This document shows, piece by piece, positions 8,222 to 10,309 of a stretch of 10,309 nt of DNA (position 1 is the stretch's first letter; the number at the start of each line of letters is the position of its first letter). This stretch comes from Spirochaetia bacterium (GTDB taxonomy: Bacteria > Spirochaetota > Leptospirae > Leptospirales > Leptonemataceae): positions 1 to 10,309 of the forward strand of contig JACPZR010000188.1 in assembly GCA_016195395.1 (NCBI GenBank), given 5' to 3'. Below the pieces are notes generated by a model. The model saw nothing but the letters and a program-made list of their open reading frames with translations. It had not been told where the DNA came from and did not search any database. Made by a program: the position numbers and the translations under genes.

Positions 8222-8989
8222 TTACTTTTTCTTTTCTTCTTTCTTAGTCTCTTTCTTGTCCGATTCTTTCACGGACTCGATGGCTGACTTTGCATCCATG
8301 GGGCCGCAGCCGCCTTCTTTGCGCATTGTATTGTAGAGTTCGATTTTCTTTTCCAGGAAGTCATCTTTGTTGAAGTTCGCGTTTCTGTGGATGGTAACGC
8401 TTTCTTTGATTTCCTGAACGATTTCCGGGTACTGGCGCTCAATCTGCTCGCGCTTGAGAATGCCTTCAGCGAGCTCCATGCAACGGTCCAGAGGAAGCGG
8501 GCCCACTTTGTCTGGAAGTTCGCGGCGCAGGTCTTCGCACTTCTTCTGCTTCTGTTCAGTGGAAATCTTTGTGCGCTCGTCCATTTTTTCCTGGATGTAG
8601 AGCTGCGCTACGGTTTCCAAAACCACCTGGTCCAGGATCTGGCGGACAACGGGTCGGTCCATGAAGCCGGTCTGCTTGGCCACCTGCTCGATGATCCGCA
8701 TGTCACGGTACTTTTTGTAATTCTGTGTGGGATTCAGGCCGGAAACGAGATCGGCAAGAATGGGATTGGCGCGGGAATCCGGTGGATTGCACACCAATTG
8801 ATAGAGAGTTTTCTTTTCCGCGTTCACAAGACGCGATGCTTTTTCCAGATACGCGCCGTAATAGTCTTCGTAGTCGCGTGTGGTGATGGTGTAAGCGCCG
8901 ATTTCTTCAATCACTTCGCCTTTCTTACAGGCCGTGCCGAACGATGCCGCAAATACGAGGGCGAGCATGGTTGCGGCGAAATATTTCAT
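8222..8989 (-). CDS. putative lipoprotein with SurA/parvulin N-terminal-like domain
   Basis: The chosen start (ATG 8989) gives MKYFAATMLALVFAASFGTAC, a short lipoprotein signal with the acylated Cys at residue 21. The FGTA/C lipobox is relaxed, as in spirochaetes. ATG codons at 9004 and 9019 are also in frame and would add 5 or 10 residues; none has a clear ribosome site. The mature part starts with VIEEIGAYTITTRDYEDYY, like the 'gene product is needed, Thr-Arg, acidic' opening of SurA/PrsA N-terminal domains. A later helix (VVRQILDQVVLETVAQLYI) fits the same fold. No parvulin isomerase domain follows: the rest is charged helix with Cys pairs and ends in a Lys/Glu tail (KKETKKEEKKK). Four Cys besides the lipidated one could form disulfides. 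It lies about 60 bases after mfd and is probably co-transcribed with it. A chaperone role in the periplasm is inference from weak fold resemblance. Confidence 0.85.
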   Translation of the reverse strand: MKYFAATMLALVFAASFGTACKKGEVIEEIGAYTITTRDYEDYYGAYLEKASRLVNAEKKTLYQLVCNPPDSRANPILADLVSGLNPTQNYKKYRDMRIIEQVAKQTGFMDRPVVRQILDQVVLETVAQLYIQEKMDERTKISTEQKQKKCEDLRRELPDKVGPLPLDRCMELAEGILKREQIERQYPEIVQEIKESVTIHRNANFNKDDFLEKKIELYNTMRKEGGCGPMDAKSAIESVKESDKKETKKEEKKK

Positions 8990-9051
8990 GTTTTTGCCGA
9001 TCATCGGGCCAAGGTTCATGCTGTGGCTGTCCGCGCAAGCGGGAAATGCGG

Positions 9052-10309
9052 CTACGAAACTACAAGTTCCTTCAATATGGAGAGAATCTCGTCCATACGG
9101 CTGTCCGACGGACCTTTGGGCTCCACAAAGAGGGTGTCCGCGCTCCCCGGCAGCACCTTGAGCCTGTCGTCCGTGCGCAAAACCTGGATCAGATGGTCGC
9201 GGCTCACGCGGAATGTCTCGCCCGCCTTCATGTGAACCTTGCCACTGTCCTCTTCGTAGACCGACTCAAAGCCTGCGCGCGATGCCAGCGTCCGAATCAT
9301 CTCAATGCGCACAAAACTCCGGGCGGAATCCGGCGGCTCACCAAACCGCTCCTGCATCTCGCGCGCCAGCTCTTCTACCTCCGAAAGTTCCTGCGCCCCT
9401 TCAAAGCGTTTGTAGAGTTCGATGCGCTGCCGTGTATCCACAATGTAATCGGCCGGCAGAAAGAAATCGGCGTTGAGATTGATCGATGTGCGGACTTCAA
9501 TCTGATGCACGGCTCCCTGGAGACGACGCACAGCTTCTTCAAGCATCTTGATGTACAGTTCGTAGCCCACATCAATGATGTGACCCGACTGTTCGCGGCC
9601 GAAGATGTTGCCTGCCCCGCGGATCTCAAGATCCCGCATGGCTACTTTAAAGCCGCTGCCCAGCTCCTGGTATTCCATGATTGCATGAAGTCGTTTCTGC
9701 GCTTCTTCCGTGAGGAGACGGCCTTTGGGGTAAAAGAGATACGCGTAGGCCTGCCGGTTGGAGCGGCCCACCCTGCCGCGGATCTGGTAGAGCTGCGACA
9801 GACCAAACGTATCCGCGCGGTCAACAATCAGAGTATTGACGTTAGGCATATCGATGCCGTTCTCGATGATGGCCGTCGTTACAAGGACGTCGTATTTCCG
9901 CTCCATAAAATCCAACAGAACGTCTTCAATCTCTTCTTCCGCCATCTGGCCGTGCAGCACGGCTGTTCTCACATCAGGGAACATGTCTGTAACCCGCTTG
10001 GCCGCCTGCTCAATCGACTCGATTCGATTGTGAAGAAAGAACACCTGCCCGTCGCGCTCCAACTCACGGCGGAGCGCCTCTTTCAAAAGCGATTCCGAGT
10101 CCTCAGTGACGAATGTTTCCACCGGCAGCCTGTCGCGCGGAGGCGTCTGAATAATGGAAAGATCGCGGATACCGACAAGACTCATGTGCAGCGTGCGTGG
10201 AATCGGAGTGGCCGAGAGCGTGAGGACATCCACCATCTTCCGCATCTTCTTGATCGCTTCCTTGTGGACCACGCCGAAGCGCTGCTCTTCATCAATGATC
10301 AGCACACCC
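9052..10309 (-). CDS. mfd: transcription-repair coupling factor Mfd, C-terminal 418 residues
   Basis: Mfd is an ATP-driven DNA translocase that displaces RNA polymerase stalled at lesions and recruits the UvrABC repair machinery. The gene enters from the right edge; a GTG at 10305 is an internal Val codon, not a start. The visible part begins at the Walker B motif [10 protein letters not shown]. It continues (numbering visible residues) with motif [11 protein letters not shown] at 32-39, motif [10 protein letters not shown] at 91-98, motif [14 protein letters not shown] at 144-156 and motif [18 protein letters not shown] at 175-190. The translocation motif region [20 protein letters not shown] follows at 224-243, which sets Mfd and RecG apart from other helicases. 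The last 150 or so residues form the C-terminal TRCF domain (D7) and the protein ends at the usual place. The ATPase Walker A motif, UvrB-like region and RNA polymerase-binding domain lie outside the window. No frame damage is seen. Confidence 0.98.
   Translation of the reverse strand, partial: GVLIIDEEQRFGVVHKEAIKKMRKMVDVLTLSATPIPRTLHMSLVGIRDLSIIQTPPRDRLPVETFVTEDSESLLKEALRRELERDGQVFFLHNRIESIEQAAKRVTDMFPDVRTAVLHGQMAEEEIEDVLLDFMERKYDVLVTTAIIENGIDMPNVNTLIVDRADTFGLSQLYQIRGRVGRSNRQAYAYLFYPKGRLLTEEAQKRLHAIMEYQELGSGFKVAMRDLEIRGAGNIFGREQSGHIIDVGYELYIKMLEEAVRRLQGAVHQIEVRTSINLNADFFLPADYIVDTRQRIELYKRFEGAQELSEVEELAREMQERFGEPPDSARSFVRIEMIRTLASRAGFESVYEEDSGKVHMKAGETFRVSRDHLIQVLRTDDRLKVLPGSADTLFVEPKGPSDSRMDEILSILKELVVS

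Noticed and set aside
8387..9235. A 282-codon plus-strand open frame
   Set aside because: It is antisense to the lipoprotein gene and the end of mfd, both of which have clear protein features.
10303..10305. GTG as the start of a short helicase-like gene
   Set aside because: The codon falls just before the Walker B motif inside the conserved GVLIIDEEQ segment of Mfd, so the gene simply continues beyond the right edge.
1..10309. CRISPR array, tRNA/rRNA genes, insertion sequences, attachment sites
   Set aside because: No spaced direct repeats, no tRNA-like cloverleaf, no transposase and no terminal inverted repeats were seen in a full read of the window.

Overview
The window (about 55% GC by eye) is bacterial and every supported gene lies on the minus strand, so transcription runs from the right edge to the left edge. 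A probable lipoprotein with a relaxed spirochaete-type lipobox, and a giant exported helical protein resembling the very long proteins known from Leptospira, suggest a spirochaete of the Leptospirales kind (Leptonema- or Turneriella-like GC). That placement is inference.

Right part, 10309 to 8163: the C-terminal part of mfd, the transcription-repair coupling factor, enters from the right edge. About 60 bases after its stop comes a 255-residue putative lipoprotein whose mature N-terminal part looks like the SurA/parvulin N-terminal chaperone fold without a recognisable isomerase domain. The two are probably one transcript, closed by a strong intrinsic terminator at 8163-8197.

Middle, 8162 to 8004: a short intergenic region that probably carries the start signals of the next gene. 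It holds a TATAAA hexamer and several GAAC/GTTC half-sites.

Left part, 8003 to 1: one uninterrupted reading frame of 2667 codons that leaves the window without a stop. I checked every in-frame codon from 8003 to 3 for TAA, TAG and TGA and found none. The many shorter open frames across this 8 kb are shadows of this one gene. The protein starts with a signal peptide, then has a Trp-rich helical region with a Trp every 14-15 residues, a long Ala/Leu/Glu/Arg coiled-coil-like middle, and a C-terminal half of degenerate aromatic helical motifs. Composition begins to change just at the left edge. It is the main object of interest in the window.

A speculative link is that the neighbouring SurA-N-like lipoprotein could help this very large exported protein through the periplasm. 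Adjacency is the only evidence, and a terminator separates the two genes.
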